NCBI RefSeq assembly: GCF_031846585.1
Contig: NZ_JAVRHK010000001.1
Coordinates: 464,606-528,605 of the forward strand
Source: Autumnicola musiva
Lineage (GTDB): Bacteria; Bacteroidota; Bacteroidia; Flavobacteriales; Flavobacteriaceae
DNA: 64,000 bases
Direction: 5' to 3'
This document shows positions 1-8,862 of the stretch, piece by piece. Positions within the stretch are counted from its first letter, which is position 1. Every line of letters begins with the position of its first letter. The notes beneath the pieces are model-generated. The model searched no databases, had not been told where the DNA came from, and was given only the letters and a program-made list of their open reading frames with translations. A program made the position numbers and the translations under genes.

Positions 1-1353
1 TATACGCAAAGTATTACTTCTTAAATTATTCCATCTTTTAATTTCACTAACACCAACCCCATATTTTTCAGCAATCCTGCCAAGATAATCTCCGCTTCTA
101 ACCCTGTACCTGATCCTGTCTTCTGCCTTAACATATTTTGGAAGTCCCTCTTTTTTCTCTGTAAGCTCGTTTTCCACATATTGATAAATAGCCGCTTCAT
201 TTGCTACAAAAATCCCTGTGGAAGGCCTAGGCAGTCTTAGAGTATAGTTCTCTCCTTTTACAAAGGGAATTATATCCAGTTTATAACTCGGGTTTAAAAA
301 TTGCAGCATTTCTTTATCTACACCCGTTATTTTGGAAATATGCTCAAAATCAAGCATTTTCTTAACCCTGACTGTATCGGTTTCAAAATATGCAACATCA
401 GGCCGGTTGGGTTGAAAATTATGTTCCTCTGCATATTCAAAAAGATAAAGAGTGGCCAGGAATGCCGGCACATAGCCTGCGGTTTCTCTTGGCAAATATC
501 TTCTTAAATCCCAATAATCAACTGAGCCTCCACTTCTTCGAATTGCTTTTGAAACATTTCCGGGGCCCGAGTTATAAGAAGCCAGTACTAGATCCCAGTC
601 TCCAAATGTTTTATAAAGTGCCGCCAGATATCGTGCAGCAGCTTCAGTAGATTTTACGGGATCCATACGCTCGTCTACATAGGAACTTACATCAAGATCG
701 TGCATTTTACCTGTGGCAAACATAAATTGCCATAATCCTGTAGCCCCAACCCGGGAGCGTGCCCTTGGATTTAAAGCCGATTCTACTATAGCAAGGTATT
801 TGATTTCCAGCGGAATATTATACTTATCCAGTTCCTGTTCAAAAAGCGGAAAATAATAGTCGCTAAGCGCCATAAGCCGTTCCATAGCTTTTTTATTGCG
901 CTTGAGATAAGATTTAATAACACTTTCAAGAATAGGATTATACTCAATGTTGAAAGGGGTGCGGGAATTAAGATCTTTAAGCCGTGCCTTTAGCGTATCT
1001 GTAGGCAAATCTTTATAGACTACTTCAGAATAATCCTGTTCCAGAATACCTTGATGGATAGTCTCAAAAAGATCGGAATTCAGCAATTCAGATTTCCAGA
1101 TGGAATCAATTGTTCTTGCCCGCGGCAAATCTTTTAAAGCTACAACCGAAGAATCCCGAACTACAGCCGAGATCGGGATTCTGTTTTTAAATTCGGGGTC
1201 AGGTTCTGCAAGTTTTATTTCAGTATCACGGGATTTCTGAAAAATCTGGACTCTGAAATTCGCTTTCTCTACCTGTTTTTTGGATTTTTTCTCCTGGGCA
1301 GAGCCGGAGAGCGCCAAAAGAGAAAAAACCACTAAAATTCCCCTTTTTATCAT
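1..1353 (-). CDS. MltD-like lytic murein transglycosylase with LysM, partial
   Basis: This is a secreted lytic transglycosylase that should cleave the MurNAc-GlcNAc bond of peptidoglycan in the periplasm. The start ATG at 1353 is followed by a signal peptide ending near SGSAQ. The GH23/SLT core carries the motif ESALNP with the catalytic Glu at residue 191, then RSRVGATGLWQF and the ASYNSGPGNV motif. A LysM domain (SGDYLGRIAEKYGV...NNL) lies at the very left edge, where the frame runs off the window, so the C-terminus is missing. MltD proteins often carry several LysM repeats. It is followed downstream of its promoter side by pgk, also on the minus strand, 48 bases away. Family assignment is firm; the exact MltD subtype is inferred. 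Confidence 0.93.
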   Translation of the reverse strand, partial: MIKRGILVVFSLLALSGSAQEKKSKKQVEKANFRVQIFQKSRDTEIKLAEPDPEFKNRIPISAVVRDSSVVALKDLPRARTIDSIWKSELLNSDLFETIHQGILEQDYSEVVYKDLPTDTLKARLKDLNSRTPFNIEYNPILESVIKSYLKRNKKAMERLMALSDYYFPLFEQELDKYNIPLEIKYLAIVESALNPRARSRVGATGLWQFMFATGKMHDLDVSSYVDERMDPVKSTEAAARYLAALYKTFGDWDLVLASYNSGPGNVSKAIRRSGGSVDYWDLRRYLPRETAGYVPAFLATLYLFEYAEEHNFQPNRPDVAYFETDTVRVKKMLDFEHISKITGVDKEMLQFLNPSYKLDIIPFVKGENYTLRLPRPSTGIFVANEAAIYQYVENELTEKKEGLPKYVKAEDRIRYRVRSGDYLGRIAEKYGVGVSEIKRWNNLRSNTLRI

Positions 1354-1401
1354 GATATGTATTTTCAAGGTTGACCTATGCTAACGCAAAATTCATTCCT
1401 T

Positions 1402-2586
1402 TTATTTTCCGATGGCTTCAATTCCCGGAAGGGATTTACCTTCCAGCATTTCAAGCATGGCACCGCCTCCCGTAGAAACATAGCTTACTTTATCTTCCAG
1501 TCCAAATTTCTTAACAGCAGCAACCGAATCTCCGCCGCCTACAAGAGAAAACGCTCCTTTAGAAGTAGCATCTGCAATAGCTTCTCCAAGTTGAATAGTT
1601 CCTTTTGCAAAAGTATCCATCTCAAAAACCCCCAAAGGACCATTCCAAAGGATAATTTTTGATTCTGAGATTACTTTTGAGAAGTTTTTTATTGTTTCAG
1701 GCCCTACATCAAGCCCCATCCATCCTGCGGGAATACTATCGACTTTCTCCGTTTGCATACTGGCCTGTTCAGAAAAGCTATCGGCAATAAGGGAATCTAC
1801 AGGTAAATGGACCTGCACTCCTTTTTGTTTGGCTTTTTCCAGAATTTCAAGAGCAAGCTTTTGCTTATCTTCTTCAACAAGTGAAGCACCAATATTTCCT
1901 CCCTGTGCTTTTATGAATGTATATGTCATCCCACCACCAATAATTAAATGGTCAATCCTATCAAGAATATTTTCGATAACAGTGATTTTTGAAGAAACCT
2001 TTGCGCCACCGAGTACAGCAGTTACAGGCTTTTCTTCACTGTGAAGAACCTTATTAAGACTTTTAATTTCTTTGGCAAGAAGATAGCCAAAACATTTTTC
2101 TTTAAAGTATTTCGCAACAATTGTTGTAGATGCGTGAGCGCGGTGGGCAGTTCCAAAAGCATCATTCACATAAATATCGCCAAGTGTGGACAACTGTTTG
2201 GCAAATCCTTTATCTCCCTCTTTCTCTTCTTCATGAAACCTGAGATTTTCGAGTAAAAGAATTTCACCGGATTTAAGTTCATCGGCTGCTTTTTTCACAT
2301 CCTGCCCTACGCAATCTTCAATAAATTTTGGCTCCACTCCCAAAATTTCAGCTACTTTTCCAACAATATTGCGAAGAGAGAATTTTTCCTCTTTTCCTTT
2401 TGGTCTTCCCAGGTGCGACATTAAAACGACACTTCCACCGTCTTCAAGTATTTTCTGAATAGTGGGTTTTGCAGCTTCAATTCTTGTCGCGTCGGAAACT
2501 TCCAGATCCTCAGTAAGTGGAACATTAAAGTCTACCCTAATTAATGCCTGCTTATCTTTAAAATTGTAATCGTCTAATGTTTTCAT
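1402..2586 (-). CDS. pgk: phosphoglycerate kinase
   Basis: Phosphoglycerate kinase transfers phosphate between 1,3-bisphosphoglycerate and ADP in glycolysis and gluconeogenesis, in the cytoplasm. The 394-residue length is normal. The N-terminal motif RVDFNVPL, the LMSHLGRPKG substrate loop, GGAKVSSK and the C-terminal nucleotide-binding GGGDSVAA followed by STGGGAMLE are all present. I chose the ATG at 2586; an in-frame TTG lies one codon upstream. A minus-strand TAnnTTTG promoter element at 2669-2676 would give a leader of about 80 bases. The gene is divergent from holB. Confidence 0.98.
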   Translation of the reverse strand: MKTLDDYNFKDKQALIRVDFNVPLTEDLEVSDATRIEAAKPTIQKILEDGGSVVLMSHLGRPKGKEEKFSLRNIVGKVAEILGVEPKFIEDCVGQDVKKAADELKSGEILLLENLRFHEEEKEGDKGFAKQLSTLGDIYVNDAFGTAHRAHASTTIVAKYFKEKCFGYLLAKEIKSLNKVLHSEEKPVTAVLGGAKVSSKITVIENILDRIDHLIIGGGMTYTFIKAQGGNIGASLVEEDKQKLALEILEKAKQKGVQVHLPVDSLIADSFSEQASMQTEKVDSIPAGWMGLDVGPETIKNFSKVISESKIILWNGPLGVFEMDTFAKGTIQLGEAIADATSKGAFSLVGGGDSVAAVKKFGLEDKVSYVSTGGGAMLEMLEGKSLPGIEAIGK

Positions 2587-2668
2587 CAAGAAATTATTTT
2601 TTTGGCCAAACCTTCAGAAAAGCTGTAAGCGGCCTGTTGTTAATGGTCCCTTCAGGACAGGTTCATTA

Positions 2669-2676
2669 CAAATATA
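2669..2676 (-). promoter_or_regulatory. promoter -7 element for pgk
   Basis: The minus strand reads TATATTTG, a full match to the Bacteroidota -7 consensus TAnnTTTG. It lies about 83 bases upstream of the pgk ATG. No clear -33 element is visible. Confidence 0.5.
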
Positions 2677-2711
2677 ATTTTTTCCTGAGATATAAAAGTG
2701 TATATAAATTA

Positions 2712-2719
2712 TATATTTG
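2712..2719 (+). promoter_or_regulatory. promoter -7 element abutting holB
   Basis: TATATTTG matches TAnnTTTG perfectly and ends three bases before the holB ATG at 2723. If transcription starts about four bases after the element, the holB message would be leaderless. A convincing -33 element is lacking. Confidence 0.45.
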
Positions 2720-2722
2720 CTT

Positions 2723-3877
2723 ATGCTTTTTTCAGATATAATAGGTTTACCGCACCTTAAAAACCACCTCACCACCACTGCCAAACGGAACAGGATTCCG
2801 CACGCACAGCTTTTTGTAGGAAAAAGCGGCAGCGGTACTTTACCTATGGCTATTGCATATGCGCAATACATTTTATGTGAAAATAAAAATGATGAAAATA
2901 TTAATGGAAACGCTTCCTGTAATTTAAAATTTTCAAGCCTGTCTCATCCCGATTTGCATTTTGCTTTTCCTGTGGCCACAAATAATAAAATCAAGAGCCA
3001 CCCCGTTTCTTCCAATTTTCTGCCCGAATGGAGAAAATTTATTCTTTCCAATCCTTACGGCAGGCTACTGGACTGGTATCACGAAATAGGAATAGAAAAA
3101 AAACAAGGTCAAATAGGGGTAGATGAAGCCCAGGATATCGTAAAATCCCTTTCATTGAAATCTTACGAAGGCGGTTTTAAGGTAATGCTTATCTGGATGG
3201 CAGAAAAAATGAATACAGCGGCTGCCAATAAACTGCTGAAGCTTATAGAGGAGCCACCAAACAAAACTTTGTTTCTTCTTATTACTGAAGATGAAGAGCA
3301 AATTATTCAAACTATTCGTTCCCGTTGCCAAACGCTCCATTTCCCCCCGCTTACGGAAGCTGATATTGCCGAAGCTCTTGTAAAAAATGAAAACTGTGAT
3401 GAAAATGAAGCTTTACAACTCGCTCATCAGGCTAACGGGAGCTATACCAATGCACTGCATCTTTTCCAAAAAAGTTCCGGAGATGAACAATTTGAAGAAT
3501 GGTTTATACAATGGGTAAGGACTGCTTTTAAAGCCAAAGGGAACAAAGCCACTGTTTTAGAATTAATTTCCTGGAGCGAAGAGGTTGCCGGCATGGGAAG
3601 GGAGCTTCAAAAAAGTTTTCTTCAGTATTGTATCGATTTTTTTCGCCAGGCTTTAATGCTGAATTATAAAGCTGATAAACTGGTTTATCTTTCCCCCCGA
3701 ACATCAGGCTTTAAAATTGAAAAATTTGCACCCTTTGTGCACGGAGGAAATATTATGCAGATTACAAAAGCTCTTGAAGAGGCAATTTATCATATTGAAA
3801 GAAATGGAAATGCTAAAATTATCCTCACAGATCTCTCTATTAAACTAACCCGGTTTTTACATAAAAAAGCAGCCTGA
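2723..3877 (+). CDS. holB: DNA polymerase III subunit delta prime
   Basis: This AAA+ clamp-loader subunit works with tau and delta to load the sliding clamp at the replication fork. The protein has the HAQLFVGKSGSG region in place of a full Walker A loop, the stretch AANKLLKLIEEPP and the sensor/arginine-finger motif RSRC, all typical of delta prime. The four zinc-binding cysteines found in some family members are not obvious. Length is 384 residues from the ATG at 2723; a TTG two codons upstream is possible but unlikely because the promoter element overlaps it. The following DoxX-like gene begins one base after its stop, so they probably share a transcript. Confidence 0.93.
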   Translation: MLFSDIIGLPHLKNHLTTTAKRNRIPHAQLFVGKSGSGTLPMAIAYAQYILCENKNDENINGNASCNLKFSSLSHPDLHFAFPVATNNKIKSHPVSSNFLPEWRKFILSNPYGRLLDWYHEIGIEKKQGQIGVDEAQDIVKSLSLKSYEGGFKVMLIWMAEKMNTAAANKLLKLIEEPPNKTLFLLITEDEEQIIQTIRSRCQTLHFPPLTEADIAEALVKNENCDENEALQLAHQANGSYTNALHLFQKSSGDEQFEEWFIQWVRTAFKAKGNKATVLELISWSEEVAGMGRELQKSFLQYCIDFFRQALMLNYKADKLVYLSPRTSGFKIEKFAPFVHGGNIMQITKALEEAIYHIERNGNAKIILTDLSIKLTRFLHKKAA

Positions 3878-3878
3878 T

Positions 3879-4274
3879 ATGGAAAATCTCAGCACCTACC
3901 CTACTGAAATTTTAATCCTCCTCTTTATTCTTATTACATTTCTCCAGTCAGGAATAGATAAGGCCACAGACTGGAATGGAAACAACGCATGGTTAAAAGA
4001 ACATTTTTCTAAAACATTTCTCGCTGGAATGGTGCCTGCAATGGTGGGAACTATTCTTATTCTTGAAATTATAACCGGGTTACTGGCCGCGGGAGGTATA
4101 CTGGGTTTGATTGCCTATGAAGACTCCAGCCTAGCGCTATATACCTGCATACTGGCAGCAATAGTACTACTTATGCTCCTGTTTGGGCAAAGGGTGGCTA
4201 AAGATTATGCAGGTGCATTTACCCTTACCGGCTACTTTATTGTGGCTATATTTGGTGTTTTTCTCCTTTCTTAA
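3879..4274 (+). CDS. DoxX-like inner-membrane protein
   Basis: A 131-residue integral membrane protein with about four hydrophobic segments (around residues 8-25, 48-75, 84-105 and 112-131). The charged stretch GIDKATDWNGN after the first helix resembles DoxX/DUF417-type proteins. The function of these proteins in flavobacteria is unknown; redox or stress roles have been proposed for DoxX relatives. It lies one base after holB, so cotranscription is likely, but no functional link to replication is evident. Confidence 0.75.
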   Translation: MENLSTYPTEILILLFILITFLQSGIDKATDWNGNNAWLKEHFSKTFLAGMVPAMVGTILILEIITGLLAAGGILGLIAYEDSSLALYTCILAAIVLLMLLFGQRVAKDYAGAFTLTGYFIVAIFGVFLLS

Positions 4275-4354
4275 CATTGCAACTTCTGGTATAAGCTTAT
4301 TTAAAAGGTGTAAAATATAAAACCAGAAGGAAATGTGGAGTATTTTCTGAAAAT

Positions 4355-4386
4355 GAAAAAAGCTGCCTCAAAATTAATGAGACAGC
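4355..4386 (-). terminator. terminator of the OmpH-like gene
   Basis: A 9-base-pair stem (4362-4370 with 4378-4386, one G-U pair) is followed on the minus strand by a run of Ts. It lies just after the minus-strand OmpH-like gene ending at 4418. Confidence 0.8.
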
Positions 4387-4417
4387 CCTCTTATCTTATA
4401 CTTTAAAACTGCACTTA

Positions 4418-4930
4418 TTAATTTGTGCTATATTCTGCATTAAGTTTTTCAAGAATCTCTTCAGTAAGATCTTTTCCATCTTTAGCATACATTATACTGG
4501 CAGATTCATTAGAACCAAAGATATAAGTATAGTTATTTTCCTGACCATAATCCTTTACGTAATCCTTAACCTTGGTTACGATAGAATCAATTACGGCATC
4601 ACTCTGCTCTCTTAACTGGCCGCCCTGCATTTGCTGTTGCTGCTGAAGCATTTGCTGCTTTTGCATAAGCTCCTGCTCCTTTTCCTGACGGTCACTCTGG
4701 CTCATAGAATTCATTTCGGCCTGGTAAGCCTGTACTTCCTGCTGAAAAGCTCTTGCAGCAGAATCCAGTTGTGCCCGTACAGAATCTGATTTTGAAGTAA
4801 ATTCTGCTTCCACTTCCTGCATTTCTTTATACTCCTGAATCAGCTTTGTGGTATCAACATATGCTGTTTTTTCTTTGTTGCATGAAGTAAACAAAACTCC
4901 AAATACTAAAACCGCTAAAAAATTTTTCAT
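4418..4930 (-). CDS. OmpH/Skp-family periplasmic chaperone-like lipoprotein
   Basis: A 170-residue protein with a lipoprotein signal (VLFTSC, lipid Cys at residue 17). The body is a long Gln/Glu-rich coiled coil (roughly residues 35-125, with QKQQMLQQQQQMQGG) and a C-terminal end resembling OmpH (YIFGSNESASIMYAKDGKDLTEEIL). Skp/OmpH proteins are holdase chaperones for outer-membrane proteins; a lipid anchor is a common Bacteroidota variation. It stands alone, with its own terminator and a -7 element upstream. Confidence 0.88.
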   Translation of the reverse strand: MKNFLAVLVFGVLFTSCNKEKTAYVDTTKLIQEYKEMQEVEAEFTSKSDSVRAQLDSAARAFQQEVQAYQAEMNSMSQSDRQEKEQELMQKQQMLQQQQQMQGGQLREQSDAVIDSIVTKVKDYVKDYGQENNYTYIFGSNESASIMYAKDGKDLTEEILEKLNAEYSTN

Positions 4931-4953
4931 TGTTCTTGAAATTATTATTTCCG

Positions 4954-4961
4954 CAAATGTA
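4954..4961 (-). promoter_or_regulatory. promoter -7 element for the OmpH-like gene
   Basis: The minus strand reads TACATTTG, a full match to TAnnTTTG, 24 bases upstream of the ATG at 4930. The -33 region is weak. Confidence 0.5.
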
Positions 4962-5157
4962 ATAAAGTTAAATTACATAAAGAATTTTTCCATTTCATTA
5001 AGTTATACCAGAGTATTATTGTAAATATTTATGAAATCAAATTATTATTATAATTAAATCTTATAGAAAATGACGTTAAATAAAGCATTTTAAGGCTCTT
5101 TAAATAAAAAGCCAGAGTATAAATCCATCCCATGCATTAAAATCTTTTCTGAAGAAT

Positions 5158-6003
5158 CTAAAGCCCGTTTTTACTTTTTCTGAAGAAATATACCAGAGAT
5201 GAGTACTCTGTTGATGTTTTAGCCTTAATATTAGATTTTAATCCGTTATAGAAAGCTTTAATGTAATTTGAAGAACCTGTTTTATTTTTTTCTGAAAGAA
5301 GGCTTACATAAAACGAATCGAAAATTAATGGCTTTTTGGATAATAATTCAAAACCTCCTGCAGTGAAAAGTGATTCTATTCCCTTTTGGGAAAAGTGAAA
5401 AAGATGACGTGGCACATCATAAGCAGCCCAGCATTCTTTATAATGTTGTGCATCAAAACTTTTAAAATTTGGAACTGCAATTACAAGTACTCCATCATCA
5501 TCCAGTAATTCAGAAAGTTTTGCAATTCCCTCTTCCGGCTCTTTTATATGTTCGAGAACATGCCAAAGAGTAATCACATCATAATTTTTGATTTTCAGTT
5601 CCTGGTAATCTTTTACTAAAGAAACATCTTTTCGAATAGCCATTCCCCTGGCAGTTTCATTTGGCTCTGTTCCAAAAATTTCAAAATGGTGCTTTCTGGC
5701 AGTTATTAAAAAGTCTCCTGTTCCCGCACCAACATCAAGAATTTTCCCCGAAGTTTTGTAATTTTTAATCCAGGAAATTTTTTTTCCCATCATATAGTTT
5801 TTTACCTGCTGATATAGTTTTTCGGTAAAATTCTCTTTAGAATCGGTGTGGGAAATATATCTGTCACTTGAATAATAGAAAGGCAGATTTACAGGAACTG
5901 GTTTTGTTTCTAAAATTTCATGTTCCTTATGCCAGAAAAGATCAAACTCTTCTCCAGAAACAAGGTAGTCTTTACAGGAAAGAAAATGTCTTTGATTAGC
6001 CAT
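5158..6003 (-). CDS. class I SAM-dependent methyltransferase
   Basis: The 281-residue protein has the SAM-binding motif ILDVGAGTGDF (about residues 88-98), an acidic motif II region (GTEPNE) and VITLWHVLEHIKEPE, typical of the Methyltransf_23/UbiE-like group. The substrate cannot be told. Related enzymes near cell-envelope genes often modify glycans or quinones, but there is no such evidence here. Its ATG overlaps the last base of the upstream lipoprotein gene stop codon, so the two are translationally coupled. Confidence 0.85.
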   Translation of the reverse strand: MANQRHFLSCKDYLVSGEEFDLFWHKEHEILETKPVPVNLPFYYSSDRYISHTDSKENFTEKLYQQVKNYMMGKKISWIKNYKTSGKILDVGAGTGDFLITARKHHFEIFGTEPNETARGMAIRKDVSLVKDYQELKIKNYDVITLWHVLEHIKEPEEGIAKLSELLDDDGVLVIAVPNFKSFDAQHYKECWAAYDVPRHLFHFSQKGIESLFTAGGFELLSKKPLIFDSFYVSLLSEKNKTGSSNYIKAFYNGLKSNIKAKTSTEYSSLVYFFRKSKNGL

Positions 6004-6509
6004 TAAAAATAATTTGGATCCGGATGTTCTTCTGAAAATTTTAGGAATTCTTTTTCCATCTGTAATAGAGATTGGTACACCTTTTCCCTAAAAATAGAAT
6101 TGCTGCTTAAATGGTCTTCACCAAAGGTATCGCTTATTCTTATGGAAATAAAAAACTTTATAGGGCCCTCCTGCGTTTCTACCTCCTTATCTTCACCTAA
6201 AAGATCGGTGAGATAAATAGTTTCCTGGCGGTCATGGGATAAATCTACACTTATCCAAAAAGTATAATCTACATCTGAAAGTAATTTAACTTCTGAAAGT
6301 ACCAGATCATCATTATCGGGAAGACCAAAATAATTCCTAAGCCATTTCCTTGTTTTTTCCTTTCGCAGTTTACTCTGAAACTTGAAAACCCTTGTTCCAT
6401 TTTTAGTATCAGGAGCAAAAACTTTAGAATGCTCCATATTGTCAACTTTATGGGTTATAATACAACCACAATGAATTAAAACAAATAAGACCAATAAAAT
6501 TTTTTTCAT
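6003..6509 (-). CDS. hypothetical exported protein
   Basis: I do not recognise this 168-residue protein. It begins with a basic and hydrophobic signal (MKKILLVLFVLIHCGC) that could be a lipoprotein signal with Cys at 14 or 16, though the lipobox is not canonical. The rest is charged, with a LSEVKLLSDVDYTFWISVDL stretch suggesting a beta-rich domain. It lies between a parS-like site and a methyltransferase gene that it overlaps by one base. Function unknown. Confidence 0.7.
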   Translation of the reverse strand: MKKILLVLFVLIHCGCIITHKVDNMEHSKVFAPDTKNGTRVFKFQSKLRKEKTRKWLRNYFGLPDNDDLVLSEVKLLSDVDYTFWISVDLSHDRQETIYLTDLLGEDKEVETQEGPIKFFISIRISDTFGEDHLSSNSIFREKVYQSLLQMEKEFLKFSEEHPDPNYF

Positions 6510-6518
6510 TTAAACTAA

Positions 6519-6534
6519 AGTTCCACGTGGAACA
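6519..6534. other. parS: parS-like partition site, left of mnmG
   Basis: The palindrome GTTCCACGTGGAAC (6520-6533) matches the ParB-binding consensus TGTTNCACGTGNAACA at 15 of 16 positions. It lies between the stop of mnmG (6542) and the start of the next gene (6509), and a second copy lies on the other side of mnmG. ParB spreading from parS organises and segregates the origin region. Confidence 0.8.
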
Positions 6535-6541
6535 TTTTGGT

Positions 6542-8413
6542 TTATCGACCCATATACACCAACAAAACGGAAACATCATTTGGACTAACCCCACTTATTC
6601 TTGAAGCCTGAGAAACTGATGTTGGCTGAATTTTATTTAGTTTTTCTCTTGCTTCAAAAGACATTGATTTTATTTTGCTGTAGTCAAAGTTTTGAGGAAT
6701 TCTTACTTCCTCAAGACGATTTAATTTATCTGCATTATTTTTTTCCTTTTCAATATATCCTGAATATTTTACCTGAATTTCAGTTTGCTCCAGCATTTCT
6801 AAATCAAGTTTATTTTCCTTTATATATTCTTCCACACCCGGAAATTGCCTTATATCATTCATACTGATATTGGGCCGCGAAAAGATTTTAAATATCTTAT
6901 CACTTTGTTTCACTAAAGCAGAATTATTATCCTCCAGAATGGGATTGGAAAACTCCGGGGTCACGCTTTTATTCTTCAGAAAATCCACAAAACCAAGGGA
7001 TTTATTCTTCTTCTCTTCCATTTTTCTCATCCTGTCTTCCGAAGCCAATCCAAGGTTATAAGATTTTTCAGTTAACCTAAAATCAGCATTATCCTGTCGC
7101 AGTAGTGTTCTGTACTCTGCCCGGGAAGTAAACATGCGATAAGGTTCCTCAGTTCCTTTGGTGATAAGATCGTCAATTAAAACACCCATATAAGCTTCAT
7201 TCCGCTTCAGGATAAATTCATCTTTCCCCTGCACTTTTAAGGCAGCATTAATTCCAGCCATTAATCCCTGACAGGCGGCTTCTTCGTATCCGGTTGTTCC
7301 ATTAATTTGCCCTGCAAAATAAAGGCCTTCCACAAGTTTGGTTTCAAGGCTGTGCTTTAATTGTGTAGGTGGAAAATAATCATATTCTATAGCATAACCC
7401 GGGCGGAAGAACTTCACGTTTTCAAATCCTGTTACAGACCGTAATGCTTTAAACTGAACATCCTCCGGCAAAGAAGTAGAAAAGCCATTTACATAAACCT
7501 CAACCGTGTTCCATCCTTCAGGCTCTACAAAAAGCTGATGCCTGTTCTTATCTGCAAACCTGTTTATCTTATCCTCTATAGATGGGCAATACCTTGGGCC
7601 AATACTTTTAATTCTGCCGTTAAACATTGGAGATCTGTCAAAGCCTTCCTTTAATATTTCATGCACTTCATTTGAGGTGTAGGTCATATAACAAGACCTT
7701 TGTTTTTGCAGGGGTTTGGTTTCATCGGAATATGAAAATTTTCCAGGAATATCATCCCCGGGTTGTTCGGTCATTTTAGAATAATCCAAAGATCGTCCAT
7801 CTACCCGTGGTGGGGTTCCTGTTTTCATTCTTCCCACTTCAAAACCGGCTTCAATTAAGTCCTTAGTGATTCCTGTTGCAGCTCTTTCTCCAGCCCTTCC
7901 CCCTCCAAAGTTTTTATCGCCAATATGGATCAACCCGTTTAAAAAAGTACCATTTGTGCAAACAACGCTTATTCCTTTTATTTCTAAACCAAGTGAAGTT
8001 TTTACTCCGGTAATTCTTCCATCCTCAATTACGAGTCCTGCCACCATTTCCTGGTAAAAATCCAGGTTAGGAGTTTGTTCCAGTCTAATTCTCCAATCTT
8101 CAGAAAAACGCATCCTGTCACTCTGCACCCTGGGACTCCACATAGCCGGTCCTTTAGATTTATTCAGCATTTTAAACTGTATGGCACTGGTATCACTCAC
8201 CAATCCGCTGTAACCTCCCATAGCATCAATTTCACGAAGAATCTGTCCTTTGGCAATTCCACCCATAGCAGGATTGCAGCTCATTTGTGCGATATTTTGT
8301 AAATTCATAGTAACAAGCAGGGTTTTACTACCCATATTTGCCGCGGCTGCCGCAGCTTCGCTCCCGGCATGTCCTGCACCAACAACTATTACATCATATA
8401 CCTGTTCAAACAT
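6542..8413 (-). CDS. mnmG: tRNA uridine-5-carboxymethylaminomethyl modification enzyme MnmG
   Basis: MnmG (GidA) works with MnmE to build the cmnm5 or nm5 group at the wobble uridine of several tRNAs, using FAD and methylene-tetrahydrofolate. The 623-residue protein has the FAD dinucleotide fold VVGAGHAGSEAA (residues 11-21), the signature CNPAMGGIAKG beginning at Cys 46, the GTPPRVDGR motif and the GidA C-terminal helical domain. The gene sits exactly between two parS-like palindromes. Genes of the gid family commonly lie near the replication origin in bacteria. Confidence 0.98.
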   Translation of the reverse strand: MFEQVYDVIVVGAGHAGSEAAAAAANMGSKTLLVTMNLQNIAQMSCNPAMGGIAKGQILREIDAMGGYSGLVSDTSAIQFKMLNKSKGPAMWSPRVQSDRMRFSEDWRIRLEQTPNLDFYQEMVAGLVIEDGRITGVKTSLGLEIKGISVVCTNGTFLNGLIHIGDKNFGGGRAGERAATGITKDLIEAGFEVGRMKTGTPPRVDGRSLDYSKMTEQPGDDIPGKFSYSDETKPLQKQRSCYMTYTSNEVHEILKEGFDRSPMFNGRIKSIGPRYCPSIEDKINRFADKNRHQLFVEPEGWNTVEVYVNGFSTSLPEDVQFKALRSVTGFENVKFFRPGYAIEYDYFPPTQLKHSLETKLVEGLYFAGQINGTTGYEEAACQGLMAGINAALKVQGKDEFILKRNEAYMGVLIDDLITKGTEEPYRMFTSRAEYRTLLRQDNADFRLTEKSYNLGLASEDRMRKMEEKKNKSLGFVDFLKNKSVTPEFSNPILEDNNSALVKQSDKIFKIFSRPNISMNDIRQFPGVEEYIKENKLDLEMLEQTEIQVKYSGYIEKEKNNADKLNRLEEVRIPQNFDYSKIKSMSFEAREKLNKIQPTSVSQASRISGVSPNDVSVLLVYMGR

Positions 8414-8433
8414 CTAAAACTTCATTTTAATTG

Positions 8434-8862
8434 TTATTGTTCCACGTGGAACAATTTCATTTTTTCGTTTTCTTTCTGTCGCATCAAAGCACTGTCACTT
8501 TCAGTTTTATCTATATATCCACAGAAGTGTAAAATACCATGAGCCATTACACGTATTAATTCCTCCTCAAATCCTACCTTATACTCCCGTGCATTTTCAG
8601 CAACACGTTCTGTACTAATAAAAATATCACCCTGAATCTGATTTCCCATGGAATCATCAAAACTGATAATATCGGTATAGGTATCGTGATTTAAATATTG
8701 AAGATTTATTTTATGCAGATATTTATCATCGCAAAAGATATAGCTAATCTCTCCGCACTTTTTATCCTCGGAAAGAATTACCCTTTTTATCCAGTTCTTA
8801 AAAGAAGCTTCTGAATCTAGTTTAAAGCTGTTTTCTGAATAAAAATTAATCTTCTCCTCCAT
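8434..8862 (-). CDS. ybeY: rRNA maturation RNase YbeY
   Basis: YbeY is a zinc-dependent single-strand endoribonuclease for 16S rRNA 3' end maturation and ribosome quality control. The 142-residue protein has the family motif in the form HGILHFCGYID: His 108 and His 112 are kept, but the third zinc-binding His of the usual HGxLHxxGYDH is replaced by Asp 118. The start ATG at 8862 overlaps the end of the DUF4175 gene by 17 bases. The last codons (KLFHVEQ) are written by the parS-like palindrome at 8438-8453. Confidence 0.93.
   Translation of the reverse strand: MEEKINFYSENSFKLDSEASFKNWIKRVILSEDKKCGEISYIFCDDKYLHKINLQYLNHDTYTDIISFDDSMGNQIQGDIFISTERVAENAREYKVGFEEELIRVMAHGILHFCGYIDKTESDSALMRQKENEKMKLFHVEQ
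8438..8453. other. parS: parS-like partition site inside the ybeY 3' end
   Basis: TGTTCCACGTGGAACA is a perfect 16-base palindrome (20 bases with the flanking AT/AT) matching the ParB-binding consensus. It lies in the last codons of ybeY and 25 bases upstream of the mnmG start. Together with 6519-6534 it brackets mnmG. Confidence 0.88.
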
